A DNA stretch of 64,000 bases from NCBI RefSeq assembly GCF_023701745.1, contig NZ_JAJOZB010000001.1:2734501-2798500 (forward strand), given 5' to 3'. The position numbers and the translations under genes were made by a program. This stretch comes from Streptomyces sp. RKAG293 (GTDB lineage Bacteria > Actinomycetota > Actinomycetes > Streptomycetales > Streptomycetaceae). The notes under the pieces were generated by a model, which had not been told where the DNA came from, did not search any database, and worked only from the letters and a program-made list of their open reading frames with translations. This document shows, one piece after another, positions 49,862 through 59,419 of this stretch (positions are counted from its first letter, which is position 1; every line of letters starts with the position of its first letter).

Positions 49862-50353
49862 TCACCTGCCCGTGGTCTGGGAAGTCTGGGAGCCGTGGGG
49901 GGTCCGCGGGGACCCGCCGCCGGACGGCTTCGTGGTGGAGGTGCCGTTCGTGGTGGGGGCGTTCGTGGTGGGGGCGTTCGTCGTGGGGGCCGTGGTCGGC
50001 GGCGCCTGGGTGCGGACGGGTGCCGCGGTCGGCGCGGCCTCGGCCTCGGTGGGGTCGCCGCGCACCGTGCCGTCCGGGTTCAGGAAGGCGGGGTTGCCGC
50101 CGGGCACCATGCCCAGCTCACGGGCGCGGCGGTCGAGCGCGTCGGGCGCCTTGTACCGGTCCACGTCCTGCTGGAGCGCCTGCTCCTCGTCGGTGTACGT
50201 GGTGGTGTCCCTCTGCAGCCGGTTCAGCTCGAAGGAGTCCTGGTTCACGGCCCCGTTCAGCAGGAGCAGCGAGATGAGGCCGCCGGCCAGCAGCGCCACC
50301 ACCAGCAGCACGAACGGCGCGCGGGCCGCCGTGGCCGACCGGGCCGCCCTCAC
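49862..50353 (-). CDS. ftsL: FtsL-like septum protein
   Basis: This 163-aa bitopic protein has a short basic N-terminus, one helix ([19 protein letters not shown]) and an extracytoplasmic coiled coil with [32 protein letters not shown] resembles the FtsB/FtsL C-terminal motif. A Thr/Pro/Asn-rich tail with TTNAP repeats follows. It lies between ftsI and rsmH, the usual ftsL place. GTG 50353 overlaps the rsmH stop. Confidence 0.85.
   Translation of the reverse strand: MRAARSATAARAPFVLLVVALLAGGLISLLLLNGAVNQDSFELNRLQRDTTTYTDEEQALQQDVDRYKAPDALDRRARELGMVPGGNPAFLNPDGTVRGDPTEAEAAPTAAPVRTQAPPTTAPTTNAPTTNAPTTNGTSTTKPSGGGSPRTPHGSQTSQTTGR
49946..49990. repeat. 15-bp tandem repeats in the ftsL tail
   Basis: Three 15-bp units (GTTCGTGGTGGGGGC, the last with one change) encode the repeated TTNAP motif of the extracytoplasmic tail. 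In-frame copy changes are possible. Confidence 0.85.
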
Positions 50354-51405
50354 AGGGCCTCCTCGCGGATCCGTTCCGCGCCGCGCAGCCGGGCCGGGGC
50401 GGCGCGCTTGTTCTCCGCGATCTCCTCCTCGGTCGGCAGTTCCGCGCCGCGGGTGAGCAGCTTCAGCCGGGGCTGGTACTGCTCGGGCACCACGGGCAGG
50501 CCGGGCGGCGCGGTGTTGGCCGCGCCCGCCGCGAACGCCTGCTTGACGATGCGGTCCTCCAGCGACTGGTACGACAGCACGGCGATCCGGCCGCCGACCG
50601 CGAGGGCGCCGATCGCCGCGGGGATCGCGCCCTCGACCGCCGCGAGCTCGGCGTTGACCTCGATGCGCAGCGCCTGGAAGGTGCGCTTGGCGGGGTTGCC
50701 GCCGGTGCGCTTGGCCGCCTGCGGGAGCACCTCGCGGATGAGGTCGACCAGCCGCGCGCTGTTGGTGAACGGTTCCTTCACCCGCTGCTTGACGACCGCG
50801 TCGACGATCTTGCGGGCGTACTTCTCCTCGCCGTAGGTGCGCAGGATCCGCACCAGGTCGCCCGGCGGATAGGTGTTGAGCACCTCGGCGGCACCGATGC
50901 CGGTCGTCTGGTCCATCCGCATGTCGAGCGGGGCGTCCTGCGCGTAGGCGAAGCCGCGGTCCGCCTCGTCCAGCTGCATGGACGAGACGCCGAGGTCGAA
51001 CAGCACGCCCTGGACCCTGGGGATGCCGAGCCGGGCCAGGACGTCCGCCAGCTCGTCGTAGACCGCGTGCACCAGCGTGGCCCGGTCGCCGAACGGCGCC
51101 AGGCGCTCGGCGGAGAGCTTGAGCGCGGCGGGGTCGCGGTCGATGGCGACCAGCCGGGCCGACGGGAACGTGGTCAGCAGCGCCTCGCTGTGGCCGCCGA
51201 GTCCCAGCGTCGCGTCCACGACCACGGCGCCCGGTTCGGCCAGCGCGGGAGCCAGCAGGTCCAGGCAGCGGCGCAGCATCACCGGCACGTGCTTCGCGGG
51301 GGCGGCCCCGGTGGGCTCAGCACCCTCCGTGGTGGCGGCGGGCTCGGTGGTGGGGTCCGCGGGGGCGCCATGCGGCTCGGACTGCGGGGCGGGGACGGCG
51401 CTCAT
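50350..51405 (-). CDS. rsmH: 16S rRNA (cytosine1402-N4)-methyltransferase
   Basis: This 351-aa SAM enzyme methylates the decoding site. [30 protein letters not shown] and [20 protein letters not shown] are signature stretches. An N-terminal Ala/Pro/Glu-rich extension of about 38 residues is present. ATG 51405 follows GAAGGG. It lies 190 nt after mraZ. Confidence 0.95.
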   Translation of the reverse strand: MSAVPAPQSEPHGAPADPTTEPAATTEGAEPTGAAPAKHVPVMLRRCLDLLAPALAEPGAVVVDATLGLGGHSEALLTTFPSARLVAIDRDPAALKLSAERLAPFGDRATLVHAVYDELADVLARLGIPRVQGVLFDLGVSSMQLDEADRGFAYAQDAPLDMRMDQTTGIGAAEVLNTYPPGDLVRILRTYGEEKYARKIVDAVVKQRVKEPFTNSARLVDLIREVLPQAAKRTGGNPAKRTFQALRIEVNAELAAVEGAIPAAIGALAVGGRIAVLSYQSLEDRIVKQAFAAGAANTAPPGLPVVPEQYQPRLKLLTRGAELPTEEEIAENKRAAPARLRGAERIREEAL

Positions 51406-51595
51406 GGGACCCTTCTCGGTTCTTCGACTTCTTCGACTGCGACTTCTTCGACTGCTTCGACATATGGCCTGGTCCCCGCCCGCTCGGGAGGGAAGTGGCC
51501 CTCTGGCGCCGGGGAAGTAGTGCCAGTGGAGCCGGAGAGCGGGAGGAGGCCGGGCCATACGTACACCGTGGTGACGCCGCGAGGAGGGGCCGGGG

Positions 51596-52027
51596 TCACA
51601 GTAATCCGGTCGGAACCTCCTCGGACAGGGCCGAAAAGGTGTCTTCCTGCGCCGCCAGGTAGCGGTCCCAGGCCTGGGCGGACCACACCTCGACCCGGGT
51701 GTTGGCGCCGATGACCGCACAGTCGCGGTCCAGCCCGGCGTACTCCCGCAGCGGCTGCGGGACGGTGATCCGGCCCTGCTTGTCGGGCACCTCGTCGGTG
51801 GCTCCGGCGAACAGCACCCGCATGTAGTCCCTCGCGGGCTTGGACGTCAGGGGCGCCCGGCGCAGTTCCTCGGTGACGGCCTGGAATCCGCGCAGCGGCC
51901 ATACGTACAGGCAGCGCTCCTGGCCCTTGGTGATCACCAGGCCCTGGGCGAGCTGCTCCCGGAACTTCGCGGGCAGGACGAGGCGGCTCTTGTCGTCGAG
52001 TCGCGGCGCGTACGTTCCGAGGAACAC
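51596..52027 (-). CDS. mraZ: Transcriptional regulator MraZ
   Basis: This 143-aa protein has two AbrB-like swapped-hairpin domains that form rings and bind its own promoter. [21 protein letters not shown] begins the first domain (split here), and [19 protein letters not shown] lies in the second. The start is the GTG at 52027 (VFLGTY), with GGGAGG upstream; the longer open frame is leader. It heads the dcw operon and probably represses it through the box at 52141-52176. Confidence 0.93.
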   Translation of the reverse strand: MFLGTYAPRLDDKSRLVLPAKFREQLAQGLVITKGQERCLYVWPLRGFQAVTEELRRAPLTSKPARDYMRVLFAGATDEVPDKQGRITVPQPLREYAGLDRDCAVIGANTRVEVWSAQAWDRYLAAQEDTFSALSEEVPTGLL

Positions 52028-52043
52028 CACACCTCCCGCAGCC

Positions 52044-52090
52044 GGGCCCCGCCGGGGCCCTGTCGGTATCCGGACGGGATCCCCGTCCGG
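52044..52090 (-). promoter_or_regulatory. Two hairpins in the mraZ leader
   Basis: GGGCCCC-GCC-GGGGCCC (52044-52060) and CCGGACGGG-ATC-CCCGTCCGG (52070-52090) are perfect 7- and 9-bp hairpins with 3-nt loops. They lie in the predicted leader between the mraZ promoter and its RBS. A role in attenuation or mRNA stability is possible. Confidence 0.5.
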
Positions 52091-52140
52091 CAACCGGGAC
52101 CCCTGTCAAGAACGGGACCTGCCCCTACCTGCGGCGGGAC

Positions 52141-52181
52141 CCCATTTCGCGCCACTTTACTCCACTAAGCCCCACGGTCAA
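52141..52181 (-). promoter_or_regulatory. mraZ promoter overlapped by MraZ-box repeats
   Basis: On the minus strand TTGACC (52181-52176), 16 bp and TAAAGT (52159-52154) form a promoter. Overlaid on it, TGG occurs at exactly 10-bp steps (complement CCA at 52142, 52152, 52162 and 52172) in the contexts CGTGGGG, AGTGGAG, AGTGGCG and AATGGGG. Known MraZ sites are TGGGN-type direct repeats with 10-bp period. This fits autorepression of the dcw operon. Confidence 0.75.
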
Positions 52182-52322
52182 CGCACGCCACGGCCCGCGC
52201 GCCTCACCCCCAGGGGTGAGGGCCCCGGCGCCTGTGGGTTACCTCACACAGCGGGCAATTGACCGACTTTTTCCCGCCCCTACAGCAGGTGGGACCGGTC
52301 CGCGCCCTCTAACGTCATTCAC

Positions 52323-52874
52323 ATGTCGATATCCGCAGCGCAGCCATCCGGACCCGGCTCCGAGCCCATCGCCGAGCCCGCCTCCGTCATCGACCGGCTC
52401 GTGGGTGCCAACGAGCGCTACGCCGTCGCCTTCCACGACCCCGGCATGGACGCCCGGCCGGTCCTGGGCGTCGCCGTCGTCGCGTGCATGGACGCCCGCC
52501 TCGACCTGCACGCCGCACTCGGCCTCGACCTCGGCGACTGCCACACCATCCGCAACGCGGGCGGTGTGGTCACCGATGACACCATCCGCTCGCTGACCAT
52601 CAGCCAGCGGGCTCTCGGCACCCGCTCGGTGGTCCTGATCCACCACACCGGCTGCGGCCTGCAGAGCATCACCGAGGACTTCAGGACCGAACTGGAGCAC
52701 GAGGTCGGCCAGCGTCCGACCTGGTCGGTCGAGGCGTTCACCGACATCGACCAGGACGTACGCCAGTCGATGGCGCGGGTGCGAACGTCCCCGTTCCTGG
52801 CGTACACGGACGATGTACGCGGTTTTGTGTTCGACGTCCACACCGGTCTGATGCGGGAAATCACGGCCAAGTAA
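52323..52874 (+). CDS. Beta-type carbonic anhydrase
   Basis: This 183-aa zinc enzyme interconverts CO2 and bicarbonate. ACMDAR supplies the first Cys and the catalytic Asp-Arg pair, and HHTGCG supplies the His and second Cys ligand. [14 protein letters not shown] is also typical. ATG 52323 has TAACGT (52310-52315) 7 nt upstream and no RBS, so it is predicted to be leaderless. Confidence 0.88.
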   Translation: MSISAAQPSGPGSEPIAEPASVIDRLVGANERYAVAFHDPGMDARPVLGVAVVACMDARLDLHAALGLDLGDCHTIRNAGGVVTDDTIRSLTISQRALGTRSVVLIHHTGCGLQSITEDFRTELEHEVGQRPTWSVEAFTDIDQDVRQSMARVRTSPFLAYTDDVRGFVFDVHTGLMREITAK

Positions 52875-53022
52875 CGGCAGGCGAGTGACGCGGGGCGCTG
52901 TTCAAGGGAACAATGCATCGTGCGGCACCCCCTCGCCCGTCAGGGGCGCGTGGTGCACCGCATTCGGGGAGGGGCCGGTCCGTGGATGGCCGCGCCCCAA
53001 TGAACAGGCCGAGGAGAACCGG

Positions 53023-54069
53023 GTGACGACCTATGACGCGCGAGCCAGCCTCAGCGATCTGACCACGACGGCGGAGCGGGTGCGCCGGTCGGTGGAGAAC
53101 GTGATCGAGGGCAAGCCCGAGGTCGTACGGCTTTCGCTGACCGTGATGCTGGCCGAGGGGCACCTCCTGATCGAGGATGTGCCGGGGGTCGGGAAGACGA
53201 TGCTGGCCAAGGCGCTCGCGCGGTCCATCGACTGCTCGGTGCGGCGGATCCAGTTCACGCCCGACCTGCTGCCCTCCGACATCACCGGAGTGAGCGTCTT
53301 CGACCAGCAGCGGCGGGACTTCGAGTTCAAGCCGGGGGCGATCTTCGCGCAGATCGTGGTGGGGGACGAGATCAACCGGGCCTCGCCGAAGACCCAGTCG
53401 GCGCTGCTGGAGTCGATGGAGGAGCGGCAGGTCACCGTCGACGGCACCACGTACGAGCTGCCCAACCCGTTCATGGTCATCGCCACCCAGAACCCGGTGG
53501 AGATGGAGGGCACCTATCCGCTGCCCGAGGCGCAGCGCGACCGCTTCATGGCCCGGGTGTCGATCGGCTACCCGAGCCCGGAGGCCGAACTGCAGATGCT
53601 CGACGTGCACGGCGGTACGCCGCCGCTGGACGATCTGCAGCCGGTGGCGCACGCCCAGGAGATCGTGAAGCTGATCGAAGCGGTGCGGACGGTGCATGTG
53701 TCGGACCCCGTGCGGCGCTACGCCGTCGCCCTGGTCGGTGCCACCCGCCACCACCCCGACCTGCGGCTCGGCGCCTCGCCGCGCGCGACCCTGCACCTGG
53801 TGCGGGCGGCCCGCGCCTCGGCGGCGCTGGACGGCCGGGACTTCGTCCTGCCGGACGACGTGCAGACGCTCGCCCCCGCGGTCCTGGCGCACCGGCTGCT
53901 GCCGACCGCGCAGGCCCAGCTGAACCGGCGGACGCCCGAGCAGGTCGTCGCGGAGATCCTGCAGCGCACACCCGTCCCGGACCCGTCCGCCTCCCCGGCC
54001 ACGGCGGCGTCCGCACAGCAATGGCGTCAGGCGCAGAGCGCCCAGCCGCCCGGCGTCCGGGGCTTGTGA
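53023..54069 (+). CDS. MoxR-family AAA+ ATPase
   Basis: This 348-aa chaperone-like ATPase has Walker [16 protein letters not shown], Walker [11 protein letters not shown] and sensor 1 MVIATQNP. MoxR proteins help mature partner complexes with metal or VWA domains. GTG 53023 follows GAGGAG. It is first of three overlapping genes with a DUF58 and a transglutaminase gene, the common MoxR/DUF58/TgpA grouping. Confidence 0.9.
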   Translation: MTTYDARASLSDLTTTAERVRRSVENVIEGKPEVVRLSLTVMLAEGHLLIEDVPGVGKTMLAKALARSIDCSVRRIQFTPDLLPSDITGVSVFDQQRRDFEFKPGAIFAQIVVGDEINRASPKTQSALLESMEERQVTVDGTTYELPNPFMVIATQNPVEMEGTYPLPEAQRDRFMARVSIGYPSPEAELQMLDVHGGTPPLDDLQPVAHAQEIVKLIEAVRTVHVSDPVRRYAVALVGATRHHPDLRLGASPRATLHLVRAARASAALDGRDFVLPDDVQTLAPAVLAHRLLPTAQAQLNRRTPEQVVAEILQRTPVPDPSASPATAASAQQWRQAQSAQPPGVRGL

Positions 54070-55457
54070 TGTCCGCCGACCCGCAGGCCGCGGGAGGTTT
54101 CCGTACGGCGCTGTCGGGGCTGACCACGCGCGGACGGTCCTTCTTCGCGGCCGGGGTCGCGGCGGCCGTCTGCGCGTATGTGCTGGGGCAGCCGGACCTG
54201 CTGCGGGTCGGGCTGCTGCTGGCGGTGCTGCCGCTGGTCTGCGTCGCGGTCCTGTACCGCACCCGCTACCGGGTGGCGGGCAGCCGGCGGCTCGCGCCGT
54301 CGCGGGTGCCCGCGATGTCCGAGGCGCGGGTGCACCTGCGGGTCGACAACGTCTCCCGCATCCCCACCGGGCTGCTGATGCTGCAGGACCGGGTGCCGTA
54401 CGTGCTCGGGCCGCGGCCGCGCTTCGTGCTGGACCGGGTGGAGCCGGGCGGTCACCGCGAGGTCTCCTACCGGGTCCGCTCCGACCTGCGCGGGCGCTAT
54501 CCGCTGGGGCCGCTGCAGCTGCGGCTGACGGACCCCTTCGGCATGTGCGAGCTGACCCGGTCGTTCAGCGCGTTCGACACCCTGACCGTGGTGCCCCGGG
54601 TGGAGCCGCTGCCCGCGGTCCGGCTCGCGGGCGAGGCGTCCGGCTACGGCGACAGCCGCACCCGCTCGCTGTCGCTGGCCGGCGAGGACGACGCGATCCC
54701 GCGCGGCTACCGGCACGGCGACGATCTGCGGCGGGTGCACTGGCGCTCCACCGCGAAGTACGGCGAGCTGATGGTGCGCCGCGAGGAGCAGCCGCACAAG
54801 GCGCGCTGCACCGTGCTGGTGGACACCCGGCGGCTCGCCTTCTACGGCGCGGGACCCGACTCCGCCTTCGAATGGGCGGTGTCCGGAGCGGCCTCGGTCT
54901 CGACGCACATGCTGGAGCGCGGCTACTCGGTGCGGCTGCTGACCGACACCGGCAGCAGCGTCCCGGGTCCCGAGGGCGGCTTCGGCGGCGACTCCTCCGA
55001 CACCGCCGGAGTGCTGCTCGACACCCTCGCGGTGGTCGAGCACTCGGACGGCGGCGGCTTCTCCCGGGCCCACGACGTGCTGCGGGCCGGCAGCGAGGGA
55101 CTGCTGGTGGCCTTCCTCGGGGACCTCGACGAGGAGCAGGCGACGATCGTGGGACGGATGCGCCAGCGGGCCGGCGGCGCGGTGGCGTTCGTCCTGGACA
55201 GTTCGGCATGGGCGTCCCGCGACGCCGTGGACCCGTACCCCGACACACCGCCGCCCGGAGCCGGCCCCACCGCCTCCGCCGCCGACGGCGAGGACGGTCC
55301 GGGCACGGCTGTGGACGCCGGTGCCCGGCGGGCCGTACGGATGCTGCGCGAGGCCGGCTGGACGGTCCTGCCGGTGCCGCCGGGCGAGGGACTGCCCTCG
55401 CTGTGGCAGCTGGCGGACCGGTACCGCTCGCGTGAAGAGGCGGGAGCGAGCTCATGA
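54069..55457 (+). CDS. DUF58 membrane protein
   Basis: This 462-aa protein has two N-terminal helices (SFFAAGVAAAVCAYVLG and VGLLLAVLPLVCVAVLY). A beta-rich segment follows, then the DUF58 motif with GDDLRRVHWRSTAKYGELMVR. A VWA-like region (TVLVDTRRLAFYG) follows. It overlaps MoxR (TGATG) and TgpA (ATGA). It is inferred to work with both at the membrane, possibly on the envelope. Confidence 0.87.
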   Translation: MSADPQAAGGFRTALSGLTTRGRSFFAAGVAAAVCAYVLGQPDLLRVGLLLAVLPLVCVAVLYRTRYRVAGSRRLAPSRVPAMSEARVHLRVDNVSRIPTGLLMLQDRVPYVLGPRPRFVLDRVEPGGHREVSYRVRSDLRGRYPLGPLQLRLTDPFGMCELTRSFSAFDTLTVVPRVEPLPAVRLAGEASGYGDSRTRSLSLAGEDDAIPRGYRHGDDLRRVHWRSTAKYGELMVRREEQPHKARCTVLVDTRRLAFYGAGPDSAFEWAVSGAASVSTHMLERGYSVRLLTDTGSSVPGPEGGFGGDSSDTAGVLLDTLAVVEHSDGGGFSRAHDVLRAGSEGLLVAFLGDLDEEQATIVGRMRQRAGGAVAFVLDSSAWASRDAVDPYPDTPPPGAGPTASAADGEDGPGTAVDAGARRAVRMLREAGWTVLPVPPGEGLPSLWQLADRYRSREEAGASS

Positions 55458-57859
55458 GCGGACGCGCACGGCTGACGGTCTGCGCCGCGGCGGCGTCGAT
55501 CATGGCGGCCTGCTCCCTGCTGCCGCTGGCCACCCCGACCGGCTGGATCCTCCAGGCGGCCTTCCTCGTCACGCTCCAGTCCTGCGTCGGCGCGCTGGCC
55601 CGGCGGGTACCGCTGGCCAGGCCGCTGACCGTCCTGGCGCAGGCCCTGGTCAGCCTGCTGATACTGACCATGATGTTCGTCTCGAAGCAGGCCGTGGGCG
55701 GCATCCTGCCCGGCCCCAAGGCGTTCGTGGGGCTCGGCGACCGGCTCAGCGACGGCCTGCGGGACGTCAGCCAGTTCGCCATCCCCGCGCCCGTGACCCC
55801 CGGCATCCGGCTGCTGCTGGTCGCCGGTGTGCTGGTGATCGCGCTGGCCGTGGACGCGCTGGCGGTGACGTACGGCAGCGCCGCCCCCGCCGGGCTGCCG
55901 CTGCTCGCGCTGTACTCCGTCGCCTCCGGTCTCGCGGGCAGCGGCAGCCGCTGGCTGTGGTTCCTGATCGCGGCGGCCGGCTATCTGCTGCTGCTCCTCG
56001 CCGAGGGCCGGGACCGGCTGTCGCGCTGGGGCCGGGTCTTCGGCGGCGGCCCGCCGTCCACCGGCTGGGCGGGTGCTTCGGGGACCCGGTCCGAGGGCTC
56101 GGTCGTGGCACCGGTCCGCACCGGCCGCCGGATCGGGGCGATGGCCCTGGGCATCGCGCTGATCGCCCCCGCCGTGCTGCCCTCGCTGGGCAGCGGGCTG
56201 CTCGACCCGTCGGGCACCGGCACGGGCCCCGGCTTCGGCGGTGCCAACTCCTCGTCGGTCAACCCGGTGGTGGCGCTGCAGGACAGCCTCAACCAGCCGA
56301 CCAACCGCGAGGTCCTGACGTATCGCACGAACGCGCCCAGCACGACGGACATGTATCTGCGCATCGTCGCGCTCGACAAGTTCGACGGCACGCAGTGGCG
56401 TTCCTCGGAACGCCCGGTGACCGCGATCCCCGAGGTGTTCCCGGCGCCGGCCGGGCTGGGCCCCGAGGTGAAGACCACCGAGGTCGTCACCTCGGTCGCC
56501 GCCGACGGTGACTACGCGCAGAGCTGGCTGCCGCTCCCCTATCCCGTCGAGAAGCTGACGGTCGACGGTCGCTGGCGGTTCGACAAGGAGGGGCGCACGG
56601 TCGTCGGTGACCGCAAGCAGACGACCAAGGGCGTGAAGTACAAGGTCAAAAGCCTGCTGGTGCAGCCGACGGCGGCGCAGCTGGCCACGGCACCCGATCC
56701 GGCGGCCGCGTTCAAGCAGGAGTACACCCAGATCCCGGACACCCTGCCGGAGGTGGTGAGCAGGACCGCGCTGGAGGTGACGCGCGGTGCGGCGAACCCG
56801 TACGAGCAGGCCGTGGCCCTGCAGAAGTACTTCCACTCCGGGGACTTCCGGTACAGCACGCAGGTCCGGTCGGGCACCGGGGTCGACGCGATCGCCAACT
56901 TCCTCCGGGACAAGCAGGGGTTCTGCGTCCACTTCGCCTTCACCATGGCGGCGATGGCCCGCACCCTGCACATCCCGGCCCGGGTCGCGGTCGGCTTCGC
57001 GCCGGGCAACGGGCCGCGGTCCGACGGCAGCGTGTCGGTCGGACTGCAGGACGCGCACGCCTGGCCCGAGCTGTACTTCGAGGGTGTCGGCTGGACCCGT
57101 TTCGAGCCCACGCCGTCCCGCGGCACCGCCCCCAGCTACACGGTGGACCAGCCGACGAGCCCCGGCGGCGGTCCGGTCGTCCCGGAGCCCGGCAAATCGG
57201 CGGCACCGAGCGTCGGCGCCTCGGCCTCGGCGAGCTGCTCGGTCAAGGACAAGGCGCTGGGCGACTGCACCCCGGTCGGCCAGGACACGGGCAGCGGACC
57301 GACCGACACCGGGATCAGCGCCGGCCGGCTGGCGGGCCTCGCCCTGCTGGCGCTGGTGGTGCTCGGTGTGCCCCTGCTGCCGCTGCTGTGGCGCCGCCGT
57401 GAGCGGTCCCGGCGGCTCGGCGGCGGTCACGGCCTGGCGGAGGGCGCCAGGACGCTCGCGGCCTGGCGGGAGCTCGTCGACACCGCGTGGGACTACGGGA
57501 TCCTGCCCGACGACTCCGAGACACCGCGCCGGGCCACCGCCCGGCTGGTGCGGGAGGGTGAGCTCGACGAGGCGGCGGCGCGGGCCGCCGGACAGGTCGC
57601 GGCGGCCGTGGAGCAGGTGCTGTACTCGCCCAGGCCACGGCCGGTGGCCGGGCTCGCGGCGGATGTGCACCAGGTACGGGCCGGGCTGCACCGGACGGCC
57701 GGGCGGCGTGGACGGCTGCGCGCGGTTCTCCTGCCGCGTTCGGCCGCACGGGTGATCTGGCGGCTGTCGGAGCAGTGGTCGGTGCTGACGCGGCGCTGGT
57801 CCGCGGCCGTCCGGCGGGCCGCCGACGCGGTCCGGCGCCCTTCACGGCAGGCGTCCTAG
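55454..57859 (+). CDS. Membrane-bound transglutaminase-like protein (TgpA family)
   Basis: This 801-aa protein has about six N-terminal helices (DUF3488-type region), then an extracytoplasmic transglutaminase-like domain. Its catalytic Cys is in KQGFCVHFAFTMAAMART (about residue 491) and the His is in QDAHAWPELYFEGVGW (about 535). A Pro/Ser linker, another helix and a C-terminal cytoplasmic domain follow. A role in envelope protein cross-linking or proteolysis is inferred. ATG 55454 overlaps the DUF58 stop. A hairpin terminator follows. Confidence 0.88.
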   Translation: MSGRARLTVCAAAASIMAACSLLPLATPTGWILQAAFLVTLQSCVGALARRVPLARPLTVLAQALVSLLILTMMFVSKQAVGGILPGPKAFVGLGDRLSDGLRDVSQFAIPAPVTPGIRLLLVAGVLVIALAVDALAVTYGSAAPAGLPLLALYSVASGLAGSGSRWLWFLIAAAGYLLLLLAEGRDRLSRWGRVFGGGPPSTGWAGASGTRSEGSVVAPVRTGRRIGAMALGIALIAPAVLPSLGSGLLDPSGTGTGPGFGGANSSSVNPVVALQDSLNQPTNREVLTYRTNAPSTTDMYLRIVALDKFDGTQWRSSERPVTAIPEVFPAPAGLGPEVKTTEVVTSVAADGDYAQSWLPLPYPVEKLTVDGRWRFDKEGRTVVGDRKQTTKGVKYKVKSLLVQPTAAQLATAPDPAAAFKQEYTQIPDTLPEVVSRTALEVTRGAANPYEQAVALQKYFHSGDFRYSTQVRSGTGVDAIANFLRDKQGFCVHFAFTMAAMARTLHIPARVAVGFAPGNGPRSDGSVSVGLQDAHAWPELYFEGVGWTRFEPTPSRGTAPSYTVDQPTSPGGGPVVPEPGKSAAPSVGASASASCSVKDKALGDCTPVGQDTGSGPTDTGISAGRLAGLALLALVVLGVPLLPLLWRRRERSRRLGGGHGLAEGARTLAAWRELVDTAWDYGILPDDSETPRRATARLVREGELDEAAARAAGQVAAAVEQVLYSPRPRPVAGLAADVHQVRAGLHRTAGRRGRLRAVLLPRSAARVIWRLSEQWSVLTRRWSAAVRRAADAVRRPSRQAS

Positions 57860-57869
57860 ACGGGGCATG

Positions 57870-57910
57870 ACGAGGGGCGCGGATCCGGTTTCCGGTTCCG
57901 CGCCCCTCGT
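57870..57910. terminator. Bidirectional hairpin between TgpA and DUF3040 genes
   Basis: ACGAGGGGCGCGGA (57870-57883) pairs exactly with 57897-57910. The loop is 13 nt. The two flanking genes converge here, so it can stop both. Confidence 0.75.
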
Positions 57911-57964
57911 CGTACGTCGGGAAACTGTTGAGAACCCTCTGCCTGGGCGGCGGCCGGGCAGGCC

Positions 57965-58354
57965 CTAGCTGTCCTGCCCGTCCCTGCGGCGCTGCCAGCG
58001 TTCTTCGATCCGGTCCATGACCTTGCCCCTGCGACGGGGGTGGCCTCGGCCGGTGGTTGCGGCGGGCTGCTGCTCACCGGGTTTGCCGGCCTTCCGCCAG
58101 CCCGTGACCGCGAGCACGGCACAAGCCAGCATGACGAGGAAACCGACCACACTGATCCAGGGCTGCTGCTTGATCATTCCAGCCATCAGCAGCGCGATAC
58201 CCACCAGGAAGCCCGCTACCGCTTGGTAGACGCGCCGCCGGGTATAGGTGCGCAGCCCGCTTCCCTCAAGCGCCGACGCGAACTTGGGATCTTCGGCGTA
58301 CAGCGCTCGCTCCATCTGCTCGAGCATGCGCTGCTCGTGCTCCGAGAGCGGCAC
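57965..58354 (-). CDS. DUF3040 membrane protein
   Basis: This 129-aa protein has MPLSEHEQRMLEQMERALYAED at its N-terminus (split), the DUF3040 signature, then two helices (AVAGFLVGIALLMAGMI and ISVVGFLVMLACAVLAV) and an Arg-rich tail. A homologue lies near the dcw cluster in Streptomyces. The start is GTG 58354 after GGAGGA. The function is not established here. Confidence 0.85.
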   Translation of the reverse strand: MPLSEHEQRMLEQMERALYAEDPKFASALEGSGLRTYTRRRVYQAVAGFLVGIALLMAGMIKQQPWISVVGFLVMLACAVLAVTGWRKAGKPGEQQPAATTGRGHPRRRGKVMDRIEERWQRRRDGQDS

Positions 58355-58566
58355 GGAGTCCTCCTACTCGTCGGTCGCGGGGGCGACCGGTCCGACCCTT
58401 ATTCAAGGATAGGCAGGGATTCGCCCCCGTGAAACCCGCCCCACTACGCCAATCCGACGGGGGCTTCATTCCCCGTCCGCCGTTACGTCATGCCAGCATA
58501 CGGTCCTGAACGGCTGACCGGGCGGCCTGTGACCGACTACTCCTGGTGCTGTGGCCGGTGGCCGGG

Positions 58567-59346
58567 TCAGCCGCGGTCGGCGAGCACGTGCAGTTGAGTG
58601 GCGATCGAGTGGAACGCGGGCTGCTCCGCGGCGGCCAGTTCCAGCTTGAGCAGCGCTTCCAGGGCGCCCGGCTCGGTGTCCACCAGCACTCCCGGGACCA
58701 GGTCGGCGAAGACCCGGACGCCGTGCACCGCGCCGACCCGCAGGCCCGCGTCGGAGACCAGGTGGGTGAGCTGCTCGGCGGTGAAGCGGCGCGGGAGCGA
58801 GTCCCCGTCGCCCCAGCGGCCGTCCGGGTCCCCTATGGCGTGCTGGGCTTCGGTGAAGTGGCCGGCGATGGCACGGGCCAGCACGGCGCCACCGCGGCCG
58901 GCCGCCAGCAGGCTCAGGGCCCCGGCCGGGCGGAGCGCGCCGACGGCGTTGCGCACGCCCTCGCCCGGGTCGTCGACGTACTCCAGGACGCCGTGGCACA
59001 GCACGACGTCATAGCTGCCGGGCTCGACGACGTCGAGCAGGCCGTGGGTGTCGCCCTGGACGCCGCGGACCCGGTCGGTCACCCCGGCCTCGGCGGCCCG
59101 GCGCTCCAGCGCGAAGAGCGCGTCCGGGCTCGGGTCCACGACGGTGACCCGGTGGCCGAGGCGCGCCACGGGCACCGCGAAGTTTCCGGTGCCGCCCCCG
59201 GTGTCGAGCACGTCCAGCGGCTCTTCGGCGTCGCGGCCGCCTGCCTTGGCCTGCCGCTCCAGTGCGTCGCGCAGGACCTCCCAGACCACAGCGGTACGAA
59301 GGGACGCTCGGGGGCGGATCGGATCCACCACTCCTTCACGGGACAT
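58567..59346 (-). CDS. Class I SAM-dependent methyltransferase
   Basis: This 259-aa Rossmann-fold methyltransferase has motif I LDVLDTGGGTGNFAVPVA, motif II VTVVDPSPDALFAL and a post-motif DVVLCHGVLEYVDDP. It is similar in layout to small-molecule or tRNA-cmo5U-like methyltransferases, but the substrate cannot be told. ATG 59346. Confidence 0.85.
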   Translation of the reverse strand: MSREGVVDPIRPRASLRTAVVWEVLRDALERQAKAGGRDAEEPLDVLDTGGGTGNFAVPVARLGHRVTVVDPSPDALFALERRAAEAGVTDRVRGVQGDTHGLLDVVEPGSYDVVLCHGVLEYVDDPGEGVRNAVGALRPAGALSLLAAGRGGAVLARAIAGHFTEAQHAIGDPDGRWGDGDSLPRRFTAEQLTHLVSDAGLRVGAVHGVRVFADLVPGVLVDTEPGALEALLKLELAAAEQPAFHSIATQLHVLADRG

Positions 59347-59419
59347 GGCGGGCGGCTCCTCGCGGACGACAGGCTTGAACGAGCGCCCCCACTCTATCCG
59401 TGCGGTACCCGGCGGCCGG

